Part shown: positions 52,391 through 60,033 of the stretch, piece after piece
Position numbering within the stretch: position 1 is the stretch's first letter
Layout: each line of letters begins with the position of its first letter
From: Candidatus Phaeomarinobacter ectocarpi
GTDB lineage: Bacteria > Pseudomonadota > Alphaproteobacteria > CGMCC-115125
Assembly: GCF_000689395.1 (NCBI RefSeq)
Contig: NZ_HG966617.1
Span: forward strand, 568,753-632,752
DNA length: 64,000 nucleotides
Direction of reading: 5' to 3'
Made by a program: the position numbers and the translations under genes
The notes under the pieces: generated by a model
Told to the model about the DNA's origin: nothing
Database searches by the model: none
Seen by the model: only the letters and a program-made list of their open reading frames with translations

Positions 52391-53738
52391 TGGTCATGCC
52401 TTCAACGCGCATGGTGGGCGCATTCGTGCCGTAGCGGAACACAAGATCGCTGGCCGGTGTCATGGCCATGAACATGTCCTTGAGATTGCCTGCGACCGTG
52501 ATTTCCGTGACCGGGAAAGTCAGCTCGCCATTCTCGATCCAGTAGCCTGCAGCGCCGCGTGAATAGTCACCGGTAATGCCGTTGACGCCCATGCCGATGA
52601 GCTCAGTGATGTAGAAGCCTTCCGTAATGTCCGCCATCAGCTCTTCAACGCTGAGCTTGCCTGCTTCCATGTAGAGATTGGTGGTGGAGGGACCCGGAGG
52701 GCCTCCGGTGCCGCGCGCCGCGCGGCCGGAGGTTTCAAGCCCCAGCTGACGGGCGGAAGATGAATCCATGATCCAGCTTTGCAGAACACCGTCGTCAACC
52801 AGCGCCAGCTTTTCAGCAGCAACGCCTTCGCCATCAAACGGCTTTGACGAGCGGCCGCGCACAATGCGCGGGTCATCCACGATGGCAAGTCCTGACGCCA
52901 TCACCTGCTCACCCATCCGGTCCTTCAGGAAACTTGTGCCGCGCGCCACAGAAGACCCGGACACAGCACCCGCCAGATGACCGACAAGACCACCGGAAAC
53001 GCGCGGGTCATAGATGACCGGCACGGCCTGGCTTTTCATCTTGCGCGGGTTGAGGCGTTTGACGGCTTTATCCGCCGCACTCTTGCCAACTGTTTCAGGC
53101 GCATCCAGCTCTGACAGATGCCGCGACGACGTGTAGTCGTAGTCACGCTCCATGCCGGTGCCTTCGCCCGCAAGGACGGAGCAGGAGATGGAGTGGGAGC
53201 TGCCTGAATACGTGCCTTCAAAACCGTCACTGGTGACAAGCGCCACCTGCGACCGGCTCCAGCCGGCACCTGCCCCCATGGAATTGGTCACGCCTTCCAC
53301 ATCAAGCGCTGCTTTTTCAGCCGCTTCCGCGCGCGATGCCAGCGTGTCCGCGTCAGGCTCTTGGCCATCATCCAGATCAAGATCGGCAATGTCTGTGGCG
53401 AGGCGGGATTTGTCTGCCAGACCGCAATAGGGATCATCCGGCGCGATGCGCGCCATGGCGATGACGCGCTCAACGGCTTCGTCCAGGGCCGGGCCGCTTG
53501 TGTCCGTCAGGGAGACCACCGCCTGCCGCATGGCCCCGTCGTCACCCTTGACCATGGCGCGGATGCCAAGATCCGTGCCCTCAGAGCGTTCCACATCTTC
53601 AAGTTTGCCCATCCGGAACGAGACACCCAGCGATGTGCCCGCCGCGGCAATGGCGTCCGCGGCATCGGCACCGGCGGCCATGAGTTTCTTGACGGCGGTG
53701 GACGCAAGCTCGAGATCGGTCTTGGACGGAATGGTCAT
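52377..53738 (-). CDS. pmbA: TldD/PmbA family metallopeptidase, PmbA (TldE) type
   Basis: A 453-residue subunit of the TldD-TldE peptidase, which matures modified peptides such as microcin B17 and antitoxin CcdA in E. coli. VSFRMGKLEDVERSEGTDLGIRAMV and YDPRVSGGLVGHLAGAVSGSSVARGTSFLKD plus STTNLYMEAGKLSVEELMADITEGFYITELIGMGVNGITGDYSRGAAGYWIENGELTFPVTE are diagnostic. The zinc-binding HExxxH motif of TldD is absent, as expected for TldE. tldD is not in this window. It is the first gene of the minus-strand envelope operon; ATG 53736-53738. Presence implies that small modified peptides may exist in this genome. Confidence 0.96.
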   Translation of the reverse strand: MTIPSKTDLELASTAVKKLMAAGADAADAIAAAGTSLGVSFRMGKLEDVERSEGTDLGIRAMVKGDDGAMRQAVVSLTDTSGPALDEAVERVIAMARIAPDDPYCGLADKSRLATDIADLDLDDGQEPDADTLASRAEAAEKAALDVEGVTNSMGAGAGWSRSQVALVTSDGFEGTYSGSSHSISCSVLAGEGTGMERDYDYTSSRHLSELDAPETVGKSAADKAVKRLNPRKMKSQAVPVIYDPRVSGGLVGHLAGAVSGSSVARGTSFLKDRMGEQVMASGLAIVDDPRIVRGRSSKPFDGEGVAAEKLALVDDGVLQSWIMDSSSARQLGLETSGRAARGTGGPPGPSTTNLYMEAGKLSVEELMADITEGFYITELIGMGVNGITGDYSRGAAGYWIENGELTFPVTEITVAGNLKDMFMAMTPASDLVFRYGTNAPTMRVEGMTIAGA

Positions 53739-53920
53739 ACGGGTAATCGGCCTGAAAAAGACGCCTGAAAAAGACGGGGAAACGTGCGCAAAACTGTGGA
53801 CTCACGCGGGCGTGAGGCTGGTATAGCGCGCGAATGGGCTATAAGTCCTCATATAGCCTGAATGCAGGGCGCATGCGCCCCTCAGGCAGCAAAATTGCTC
53901 AGTTTTTTCGGGGGGCTGAC

Positions 53921-54589
53921 ATGAGAATGAGTGGTTCAAACCGGCATATCCTGCGCGCGGGCCTTGTGGCAGGCGTGCTTGCCACCCTTCTGGCCGCCTG
54001 TGCCGGGGGTCGGGACCAGCCCATCGCCAAGCGAATCTATGAATTGCACCCCGGCGGCCAGCCATCCCCTGAGCATTTTGTCATCTGTTCGGGCCATGGC
54101 TGCTATGAGCGCCACGACGTGCATCTGTCCGAAGGCCAATGGGAAGGCGTGCGATCTGTTTTTGCGCAGGCTCCCGCCAATGCGGAGGAAGAGCGCAAGC
54201 TGATTGGCCTTGCGGTGTCAAAACTTGAAAAGCTGGCAGGCGCGCAAACCGGCACTGATGCGGATCTGGGCGGCACCTATTCAAATTTCTGGCTCGCCAA
54301 CCAGCTCGATTGCGCCGATGAGACCGTCAATACGACGACTTATCTCAAGCTCCTGATGGCGGATGGTCTGATAGCGAAACACCGGCTTGGTGGCCGGCTC
54401 CACAAGGGCGACATCATCGATTACCTGCCGCACATGGCACCCACCATCATCGACCAGGAAACCGGGACGCAGTGGGTCGTGGACAGCTGGTATCTGGACC
54501 ATGGCGAGCCGCCGGAAATTACCACGGCTGCTCTGTGGCACACGGACTACGAGACCTGGGGCTCCACTGGCAAACCAGCGCGCCCGTGA
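53921..54589 (+). CDS. Exported or lipid-anchored protein with conserved Cys-His motifs, unknown
   Basis: A 222-residue exported protein with a signal peptide whose end LLAAC resembles a lipobox. The mature region has CSGHGCYERHDVHLSEGQW, then SNFWLANQLDCADETVNTTTYLKLLMADGL and WVVDSWYLDHGEPPEI. The helix-capping LDCADETVNTTTYL with downstream WVVDSW is repeated across alphaproteobacterial homologues that I remember only as hypothetical. The layout could fit a papain/transglutaminase-like thiol enzyme, but the His ligand is not assigned. The start ATG 53921 was chosen because it gives the signal peptide; the frame is open from 53834. It is divergent from pmbA. Confidence 0.75.
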   Translation: MRMSGSNRHILRAGLVAGVLATLLAACAGGRDQPIAKRIYELHPGGQPSPEHFVICSGHGCYERHDVHLSEGQWEGVRSVFAQAPANAEEERKLIGLAVSKLEKLAGAQTGTDADLGGTYSNFWLANQLDCADETVNTTTYLKLLMADGLIAKHRLGGRLHKGDIIDYLPHMAPTIIDQETGTQWVVDSWYLDHGEPPEITTAALWHTDYETWGSTGKPARP

Positions 54590-54613
54590 GGTCTCGTTAG
54601 CCGCAGACAGATG

Positions 54614-55006
54614 TTAGCCAAACACGATCCAGAGACATCCAACGCCCAGCGCCAATATGCCGAACCAGGTGGACAGCGTGCCGATCTGACGGAAAAGCGA
54701 AATGCCGTTGCTGATGCCGATGGCGTGACCGACGCGGCCGACCGTGACCAGCAGACCGGCAATATGGATCAGCGTTGTGGAAGCGCCCAGCAGCGCCAGC
54801 GCAATCAGACCCGGCAGGGCGATAGCAACATATTCAACATTGTTGCCGTGGGCGCGCATGGCGCGCTCCAGATCGTCATTGCCGCCAGTGCCCAGGCTGA
54901 TTTCATGCTTGGCGCGCTGACGCACCACCAGAATGGCGAGTACCAGCGTCAAAATGAGATTGAGCCCGATATAGAGCCCGACTGCTTCTGTCTGTGTTCC
55001 AACCAT
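54614..55006 (-). CDS. MAPEG family membrane protein
   Basis: A 130-residue, four-helix membrane protein of the MAPEG family (membrane-associated proteins in eicosanoid and glutathione metabolism). RAMRAHGNNVEYVAIALPGL is the glutathione-binding signature (ERA-x-x-N-x-x-E), and RVGHAIGISNG is the later conserved block. It may conjugate glutathione to lipophilic electrophiles. It is convergent with the unknown lipoprotein gene, 24 bases between stops. With GST, GPx, ChaC and GshA it is the fifth glutathione-related gene in the window. Confidence 0.92.
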   Translation of the reverse strand: MVGTQTEAVGLYIGLNLILTLVLAILVVRQRAKHEISLGTGGNDDLERAMRAHGNNVEYVAIALPGLIALALLGASTTLIHIAGLLVTVGRVGHAIGISNGISLFRQIGTLSTWFGILALGVGCLWIVFG

Positions 55007-55048
55007 GTCATCCCCCGTTCTTGTTGATTTGATGGGGCGGAGTATTGG

Positions 55049-55735
55049 TCAGTTCGCGGCAAACCGCCAGACCCGCGCATTGCGCACGTCGGTGTCGTCA
55101 AGCTCGCGGGAGGATTTGACCCCGTAGCCGATCACCGGCTCGAGGTCCTTGCGCGGCAGGAAAGTGCGGCCGGGGTCGCCGATCAGTACCTCGCGGCCTG
55201 CTTGGGCTTCATCGCCCAGCCAGTCCCGCACCCGTTCGGCAACGGATTGCTCGTAGCAGATGTCACCGGCGATGATGACGTCGAAGTCGGCAAGGCTCTC
55301 GCCCACCAGATCGTCGGTGGATGTGTCGAGAGCAATGTCGTTGGCGTCCGCGTTCATCTGCGCAGCGACGGCGGCAAGAGGATCAATGTCAGCGGCCAGC
55401 ACATGAGTGGCGCCGGAGAGTTTGGCGGCAATGCCGCTGATGGCACTGCCGGAGGCAAAGTCCAGCACGCGCTTGCCGTGAACCCGCTCCGGCTCATCCA
55501 GCAACAGCCGCGCCAATGCCTGTCCGCCCGCCCAGGCAAATGCCCAATAGGGCAGGACGATGCCATCGTCCCACAGATCGCGCTGGGTCTTGTTCCACAG
55601 GGGCGCGCGTTCGTCAGCCAGATGAAGTTTTATCTCGGGCACAAGTGGTGCCGTCTGAACAACAGAATTACCGGCGACATACGCGTGGGGGTCTACCTCG
55701 GCGGGGCGGACCTCAAGATCAGGCGGCGTCATCAA
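55049..55735 (-). CDS. Methyltransferase, ETF-beta lysine methyltransferase/Nnt1-like
   Basis: A 228-residue class I methyltransferase. VLDFASGSAISGIAAKLSGATHVLAADIDPLA is SAM motif I plus strand 2, and DVIIAGDICYEQSVAERV the post-II motif. The N-terminal PLVPEIKLHLADERAPLWNKTQRDL and LPYWAFAWAGGQALARLLLD are typical of bacterial homologues of ETF-beta lysine methyltransferase (ETFBKMT). The likely substrate is electron transfer flavoprotein beta, the acceptor of acyl-CoA dehydrogenases, but ETF is not encoded here. It overlaps the desaturase gene by four bases, so it is cotranscribed with it and the TetR gene. Confidence 0.85.
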   Translation of the reverse strand: MMTPPDLEVRPAEVDPHAYVAGNSVVQTAPLVPEIKLHLADERAPLWNKTQRDLWDDGIVLPYWAFAWAGGQALARLLLDEPERVHGKRVLDFASGSAISGIAAKLSGATHVLAADIDPLAAVAAQMNADANDIALDTSTDDLVGESLADFDVIIAGDICYEQSVAERVRDWLGDEAQAGREVLIGDPGRTFLPRKDLEPVIGYGVKSSRELDDTDVRNARVWRFAAN

Positions 55736-56766
55736 GCTGCATTCGGTTTGGCGGACGTGTCCACCTCATCAAAACCTTCAGAAATGATGCCGGAGACACG
55801 CCGGGTGCGGGCGTTGTGCACCATCTCGCCGGGACGGTCCTCATCGTCAGATCGCGACGTGGCCATCTTGATGACGTCGAAATAGCTGTCCTTGATTTCC
55901 ATCTTGTCGCCGTGGCCATTCGCCAGCAGATATTTGTGCAGCTTGGGCAGGTTGTAACAGGGCACCCACATGAACAGGTGATGCTCCACGTGATAGTTCA
56001 CATAACCCGGCGCCAGCACCAGCCGCATGAACCAGTTGGCCTTGGTGGTGCGCGCGTTGCGGAACGGGTCACTGTCGTCCGGCACCATGGCGTGCTCGGC
56101 AATGTTGCGAATGCGCGTGACAGCCTGATGCCAGGTCAGCATGGGCAGCACCCAGAGCAGGAAATAAAGATACCACTGGCCGGCCAGCGCCAGGATCGAG
56201 AACAGCACAAGATTGGTGAAGGCCGCTGGCCCAAGCTTGGCAGCAAACCGGTCGATGCGCTTGTCCCACGGCAGCGACGGGTCGCCCAGCGCGTTGAGGA
56301 TCTGTGCCTTGCGCTGCTGGTAGCCGGTCTGCCCGGTGATATCGCGGATGAACTTGCGGCGGAAACTCTTGCGCGTGATCGGGAACGGCTTGGAGAGGAT
56401 CAGGTCGGGATCGTTCTCCTGCTGCGTGTTCATATGGTGGGTGAGGTGATAGCGGCGATAGGACATGGTCTCTGCCAGCATCGGATAGGCGCACAGCCAC
56501 TGCGACAGAAACATGTTGAGGGAGGGGCTCTTGGTCAAAACCCCATGCGCACCGTCATGCATGCCGATGGCCAGCCCCAGTTGCCGCGTGCCGATGATGA
56601 TGACGGCAGCGATGAAAGTGAGCGGGTTCGGCCAGATGGCAAACATCGCCATGGCGCCGAAAATGAGCATCCAGCTGAAGGCCACGACCCAGATGCCTTT
56701 GAGGTCGGATCGCTCTTTCACTTCGGCGAGCTGTTGTTCGGTCAGAAGATCAAGCGGATTGATCAT
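55732..56766 (-). CDS. Membrane fatty acid desaturase
   Basis: A 344-residue integral membrane di-iron desaturase. All three histidine boxes are present: GMHDGAHGVL (HxxxH), RRYHLTHHMNTQQENDPDL (HxxHH), and NYHVEHHLFMWVPCYNLP (HxxHH). Four or more membrane helices separate them. It introduces double bonds into membrane acyl chains or a related lipid; regioselectivity is not predictable. The last 50 residues are hydrophilic and variable. Its start overlaps the end of the TetR gene by 17 bases and its stop overlaps the methyltransferase start, forming a three-gene operon under the TetR regulator. Confidence 0.94.
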   Translation of the reverse strand: MINPLDLLTEQQLAEVKERSDLKGIWVVAFSWMLIFGAMAMFAIWPNPLTFIAAVIIIGTRQLGLAIGMHDGAHGVLTKSPSLNMFLSQWLCAYPMLAETMSYRRYHLTHHMNTQQENDPDLILSKPFPITRKSFRRKFIRDITGQTGYQQRKAQILNALGDPSLPWDKRIDRFAAKLGPAAFTNLVLFSILALAGQWYLYFLLWVLPMLTWHQAVTRIRNIAEHAMVPDDSDPFRNARTTKANWFMRLVLAPGYVNYHVEHHLFMWVPCYNLPKLHKYLLANGHGDKMEIKDSYFDVIKMATSRSDDEDRPGEMVHNARTRRVSGIISEGFDEVDTSAKPNAA

Positions 56767-57418
56767 GGGACATGTCCTCGTTCCGGTCTGTGTTCATTGT
56801 GTTGTTGGTCGCATGGGGATCAAGTCCCGCCATGCGCAAGACGGTATCAATCAGGGCATCGGCATCCGGCACGTTGTCCGGGCCGTGCAATGTCAGGGCG
56901 GACGGGATGGCACCGGCAATGGCAGCCGCCGTGACATGCGCATCAAGCGCTGGAATCTCGCGCGCGGCCTGTGCCTCGCGCATCAGCCGTTCAAAAATGG
57001 CCGCGTGACGGCGGCGATAGGCAAGGCGTTCGTCCGCAAGGGCTCCATCCACCGGTTCCGCGAGCAGGGCGTGCGCCTGTTTGGCGCCACGCACAGCGCG
57101 TGTGGTGAAAGCGTGCACGACGTCCCGCAGCCGGGCCGCCGGCAAGCCCGGTCCAGCGGCAATGTCTTCAAGTCGCGACATCTCTGCGTCCGACACCGCC
57201 CGGAACACGTCCAGCAGCAGTGCCTCGCGGGAGGCGAAATAGCGATACAGCGTCCCCGTCGCCACGCCCGCATCGCGGGCAACTGCCGCCATGCTGGCAG
57301 CCTGAAACCCGCCGGAAAACACAAGCGCGCGCGCCGCATCAAGGATGCGCGCACGGTTGGCCTCCAACTGGGCCACCACTTTGCCGGTTTTGCGATACGC
57401 CAAGAAATGAAACTCCAT
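56750..57418 (-). CDS. TetR family transcriptional regulator of the desaturase operon
   Basis: A 222-residue TetR-type repressor. The N-terminal HTH is ANRARILDAARALVFSGGFQAASMAAVARDAGVATGTLYRYFASREALL (about 19-67), with the typical recognition helix TGTLYRYFASRE. The C-terminal ligand domain is Ala-rich with no specific match. It directly precedes and overlaps the desaturase gene, so it probably senses acyl-CoA or fatty acids and represses the operon. A perfect 16-base palindrome lies 16-31 bases before its start, between -35 and -10, as expected for autoregulation. Confidence 0.94.
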   Translation of the reverse strand: MEFHFLAYRKTGKVVAQLEANRARILDAARALVFSGGFQAASMAAVARDAGVATGTLYRYFASREALLLDVFRAVSDAEMSRLEDIAAGPGLPAARLRDVVHAFTTRAVRGAKQAHALLAEPVDGALADERLAYRRRHAAIFERLMREAQAAREIPALDAHVTAAAIAGAIPSALTLHGPDNVPDADALIDTVLRMAGLDPHATNNTMNTDRNEDMSHDQSA

Positions 57419-57433
57419 TCAGGTCTTGATGAA

Positions 57434-57462
57434 ATGAACCACGGTTCATGGCTTGGAGTCAA
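57434..57462 (-). promoter_or_regulatory. TetR operator and promoter of the desaturase operon
   Basis: ATGAACC-AC-GGTTCAT at 57434-57449 is a perfect palindrome. On the minus strand a candidate -35 TTGACT (57457-57462) lies upstream and a weak -10 overlaps the proximal end of the palindrome, so bound repressor would block polymerase. Its TGAAC...GTTCA core resembles the operators of fatty-acid-responsive TetR proteins such as FabR and DesT. The promoter boxes are less certain than the palindrome. Confidence 0.8.
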
Positions 57463-58087
57463 TGCGTGTCGCGGTGTGAGGAGGGGAGCGGGGTGATGCT
57501 TGGACCGTTGTTTAGAGTTCTCACCCACCCCACGCCGCCATCCCACGGCTTGACCGGGGGATCCATTCGGGGCCTGAGCAGGTAACCGATATCCTTGGAT
57601 TGTCCGGTTAAACCGGACAATGGCGAAGCTGGGTGGGTGGAAATGGAGTCCGATCACATTCCCCCTCCCGTATCCCCGGGCTTGACCCGGGGTCCACTCG
57701 CGGTGGCTGTGCAGTTGATTGTTTGCGAGTAGGCCCCGGATCACGTCCGGGGCTACGGAAAGTTTTTTCAGGAATCTATCCCCGGTCTTCTTGGCGGCCT
57801 CATACTGGGTGCGCCTCGTGCTTGAGGGCATCCCGGACCGTCCGGGCTTGGGCATGGGGGCGGATGGCCTTGTGGGCCGCTTGCGGGTAACGAACGCAGG
57901 TGACCATGAGGCGGCAAAGGCTCGGCCCGGCGCGTAAAGTAAGATCGCCCCGGTGGACGTGCATGCGGACGCGACACATGGCCAGACCGGTGTCGGAATG
58001 CATGTGTGACCGGTAGCAGGGCTGCGGTGGAACACTGCGAGGTAACGCCTCGCGCCATTGCTTGTGCCCCAGCCGAAGACCATCCGT
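57463..58087. other. Gene-poor region upstream of the TetR operon
   Basis: Apart from REP-like element B, I find no convincing gene here. Several overlapping open frames occur on both strands in the GC-rich stretch 57770-58060, but none has protein-like composition or a ribosome site. Structure noted: a degenerate REP arm near 57545-57575 (CGGCTTGACCGGGGGATCC), a hairpin GCGAGG-TAACG-CCTCGC at 58037-58053, and ACCGGT repeats around 57985-58012. The stretch 57770-58090 could encode a structured RNA; none of the usual housekeeping RNAs was recognised. Confidence 0.4.
57674..57752. repeat. REP-like inverted repeat element, copy B
   Basis: Same layout as the element at 46113-46196: left arm CCCCGGGCTTGACCCGGGG plus TCCACTCG, a 25-base centre, and right arm CGAGTAGGCCCCGGATC plus ACGTCCGGGG, the reverse complement with a few mismatches. 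Two copies 11.5 kb apart in intergenic positions mark a dispersed repeat family of this genome. Confidence 0.85.
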
Positions 58088-58166
58088 AACGGGAGCGCTG
58101 CTTACGAGCGGCACTCGATACAGTTCTTGATCACAACGGCCGGGCTGCCACGGCAGCGCTCCCGTT
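58088..58166. other. Long-stem inverted repeat, possible structured RNA
   Basis: AACGGGAGCGCTGC (58088-58101) has a perfect 14-base reverse complement at 58153-58166. The 51-base interior contains smaller complementary pieces (CGGCACTCG, GCCGGGCTGCCACGGC). As RNA it would be a compact closed domain of about 79 nucleotides. It is in a gene-free stretch. It could be a small RNA, the remnant of a mobile element, or a recombination site. No match to tRNA, tmRNA, RNase P, 6S or SRP RNA was recognised. Confidence 0.45.
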
Positions 58167-58250
58167 CTCCCTCATTCGCGAGGGGCAAGACAGCACCTCA
58201 CCTTCGCAGGCGATCCGCCTACGGAGCATTTGGTATAGGCAAACGAAAAC

Positions 58251-58276
58251 AGCGCCCGCGGTTTCCCGCAGGCGCT
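58251..58276 (-). terminator. Terminator downstream of the 66-residue ORF
   Basis: On the minus strand AGCGCCTGCGG pairs with CCGCGGGCGCT around GAAA with one mismatch, followed by a T-rich run (TGTTTTCGTTT). It lies 45 bases after the stop codon of the small minus-strand ORF 58322-58522, which supports a real transcript there. Confidence 0.7.
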
Positions 58277-58321
58277 GCTTGAAGTCAGTCGTCACGTTTT
58301 GTCACGTGTTATGGGGGCGTC

Positions 58322-58522
58322 TTAGGCTGCGTGGGCGTGCCCTGGATAGCCGCCGATAAACCCTTCATCTGCGTCGTCGAAGGGGAGTGACATTTGTCGG
58401 GAATGGTCTTTGGTCGACGCAAAGTCGGTGTCCGCAAGGCGCACAGGCTCATAAGGCAGACCCGCAAAGGCGCTTATGGAGGCAGCAATGGCGTTGAGCC
58501 AAATCTTCAGAAAGTCAGTCAT
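58322..58522 (-). CDS. Small hypothetical protein, 66 residues
   Basis: ATG 58520-58522 has GGGAG seven bases upstream, and an intrinsic terminator follows the stop. The product starts MTDFLKIWLNAIAASISAFAGLPYEPV, where residues 3-21 form a short amphipathic or membrane-touching helix, then is hydrophilic and ends DDADEGFIGGYPGHAHAA. I do not recognise the family. A further short frame upstream (ending at 58515-58517) overlaps its start, so a coupled upstream peptide is possible. Translation signal and terminator make it more likely than the shadow frames on the other strand. Confidence 0.5.
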   Translation of the reverse strand: MTDFLKIWLNAIAASISAFAGLPYEPVRLADTDFASTKDHSRQMSLPFDDADEGFIGGYPGHAHAA

Positions 58523-58771
58523 CTTCAGGCTCCCGGTTTTCTTCGTCGAGCAAGGACAATTCCTTGGCATCTGTAGTGTGACGTGAAAATCGGTCCGGGA
58601 GGCCAAAAGAGCAATGCATGTCCCTGGTCATCAGGGCTGCACCGCTCGCATGGCTGCTGTCAGAAATCGCAGTTTTGCGGGGGAATTTACGTTTCGTCAG
58701 TAGCCTGACCATCTGCCATGCAGCAGTGCATGGCCGCGCGCCTCGAACACCCGGCAGAAAGGCAGAGCTGC
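58523..58771 (-). other. Spacer between two small ORFs
   Basis: A minus-strand frame ending at 58515 (C-terminus LSLLDEENREPEDD) could start at 58631 or 58712, but neither start has a convincing ribosome site. The plus-strand frame over the same stretch has poor composition. I leave it unannotated. No repeats were noted. Confidence 0.35.
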
Positions 58772-58906
58772 CTAGTCTGGAAGGCGGTGGCGCACGTAAA
58801 TGGCCTTGCGCTCATACATGCCTTCAAAGGCAAACATCTGCAGGACGAAATCACGGCTGGCGTTGCTCACTCGGGACAGCGCGGCGGGGATGGCAGATAG
58901 GGACAT
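58772..58906 (-). CDS. Small hypothetical protein, 44 residues
   Basis: ATG 58904-58906 is preceded by GGAGAG at six bases, an excellent ribosome site. The 44-residue product (MSLSAIPAALSRVSNASRDF, then VLQMFAFEGMYERKAIYVRH and RLPD) is basic and probably one or two helices. I do not recognise it; length and charge recall small alphaproteobacterial regulatory or stress proteins such as DUF1127, but the DUF1127 motif is not present. It is upstream of the 66-residue ORF on the same strand, so the two might be cotranscribed. Confidence 0.5.
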   Translation of the reverse strand: MSLSAIPAALSRVSNASRDFVLQMFAFEGMYERKAIYVRHRLPD

Positions 58907-59042
58907 GGTGTCTCTCCGTTCAGCTCACAGGAACAACCATGTGTTCCCGTGTTGATAAGGGATACGACAAGACGTTCGTGGTGGATCATGTGTGACCAAA
59001 AAACGCCCGGCACGGGAGAAAGTTCCCTCCCATCGAGCGGTT

Positions 59043-60008
59043 TTACAGGGACGTGCCCGGCGTTCCGGCAAACAGGCAGGCCAGAATGATGATCCCGAAA
59101 TCCCGGTTGGACTTGAAGGCCGCCAGGCATTCCTCGGGGCGGTCCAGATCCGTATCGCGCACCTGCCGCATCAGATGGAAGCCGCCCATGAACAGCCCGG
59201 CAAAATAGACCCAGCCAATACCCGCAAAGACGCCTGCCAGCCCAAGGAAGACAAGTGTCAGCCCGTAAAAGCCCCACAGCCATGTCTTGGTGTTGGCCCC
59301 GAGCCGAAGGGCTGTGGATTTCACCCCGATCAGCGCATCGTCTTCCTTGTCCTGATGGGCATAGATCGTGTCATAGCCCAGCGTCCAGCAGATGCCGGCC
59401 AGATAGAGGAATATAGGTGCCAATGTGAGCGATCCGGTGACAGCCGCCCAGCCCATCAGTGCACCCCAGTTGATGGCAAGGCCCAAAAAGACCTGCGGCC
59501 ACCAGGTGAACCGCTTGGCAAATGGATAGATGGTGATCAGTGCCAGCGATGCCACGCCAAGCCCGATAGCAGCCCAGCTGAGCTGAATGAGAATGAGAAA
59601 GCCGATCAGCAGCAGCACGCCCAGAAAGATCAGCGCAGATGACCCACTAACCTGACCGGACGGAATGGGGCGGCTGGCCGTGCGCGCCACCTGCGCGTCG
59701 ATCTCCCGATCGGTGTAGTCGTTCCACACACAGCCCGCGCCCCGCATCACGAACGCGCCAACCAGAAACAGGCCGATCAGATAAAGGATCTCGGGGTAGA
59801 GCACATATTTCCCGACCTGCGGCGCGGCCAGAACAATGGCCCACGCGCCCGGCCAGAACAGCAGCCACGTGCCGATGGGCCGGTCGGCCCGCATCAACCG
59901 AAGATAGGGCCGCGTGCCCGCCGGCGCCCACCGGTCCACCCAGTTATCTGGAGCGGCATCGGCAACGCTCCCGGACTCGTCAGGCTCGTTATCTTGAGGA
60001 ACTGTCAT
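59043..60008 (-). CDS. ubiA: 4-hydroxybenzoate polyprenyltransferase
   Basis: A 321-residue membrane prenyltransferase attaching the polyprenyl tail to 4-hydroxybenzoate in ubiquinone synthesis. Both Asp-rich motifs are intact: GAGCVWNDYTDREIDAQVARTASRPIPSG and GYDTIYAHQDKEDDALIGVKSTALRLG. About eight or nine transmembrane helices follow a 40-residue acidic N-terminus. This is the true quinone-pathway UbiA, unlike the HAD-UbiA fusion at 2.5 kb. ATG 60006-60008 shares its CATG with a possible rsmE start on the other strand; alternative upstream starts exist. It forms the alphaproteobacterial ubiA-rsmE-gshA cluster. Confidence 0.96.
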   Translation of the reverse strand: MTVPQDNEPDESGSVADAAPDNWVDRWAPAGTRPYLRLMRADRPIGTWLLFWPGAWAIVLAAPQVGKYVLYPEILYLIGLFLVGAFVMRGAGCVWNDYTDREIDAQVARTASRPIPSGQVSGSSALIFLGVLLLIGFLILIQLSWAAIGLGVASLALITIYPFAKRFTWWPQVFLGLAINWGALMGWAAVTGSLTLAPIFLYLAGICWTLGYDTIYAHQDKEDDALIGVKSTALRLGANTKTWLWGFYGLTLVFLGLAGVFAGIGWVYFAGLFMGGFHLMRQVRDTDLDRPEECLAAFKSNRDFGIIILACLFAGTPGTSL

Positions 60009-60033
60009 GCAACCCGTGATACTTGGGGACATC

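Noticed and set aside
56983-58083. A 366-codon open frame on the minus strand
   Set aside because: It overlaps the TetR gene in another frame for 435 bases, has no family match and poor composition; long shadow frames are common at this GC content.
57770-58170. Possible tmRNA, RNase P RNA, 6S or SRP RNA
   Set aside because: I looked for their conserved segments on both strands and found none; kept only as an unknown structured region.
58618-58995. Plus-strand ORF of 125 codons
   Set aside because: It runs antisense to a short ORF with a better ribosome site, has Trp/Cys-rich unnatural composition and no ribosome site.
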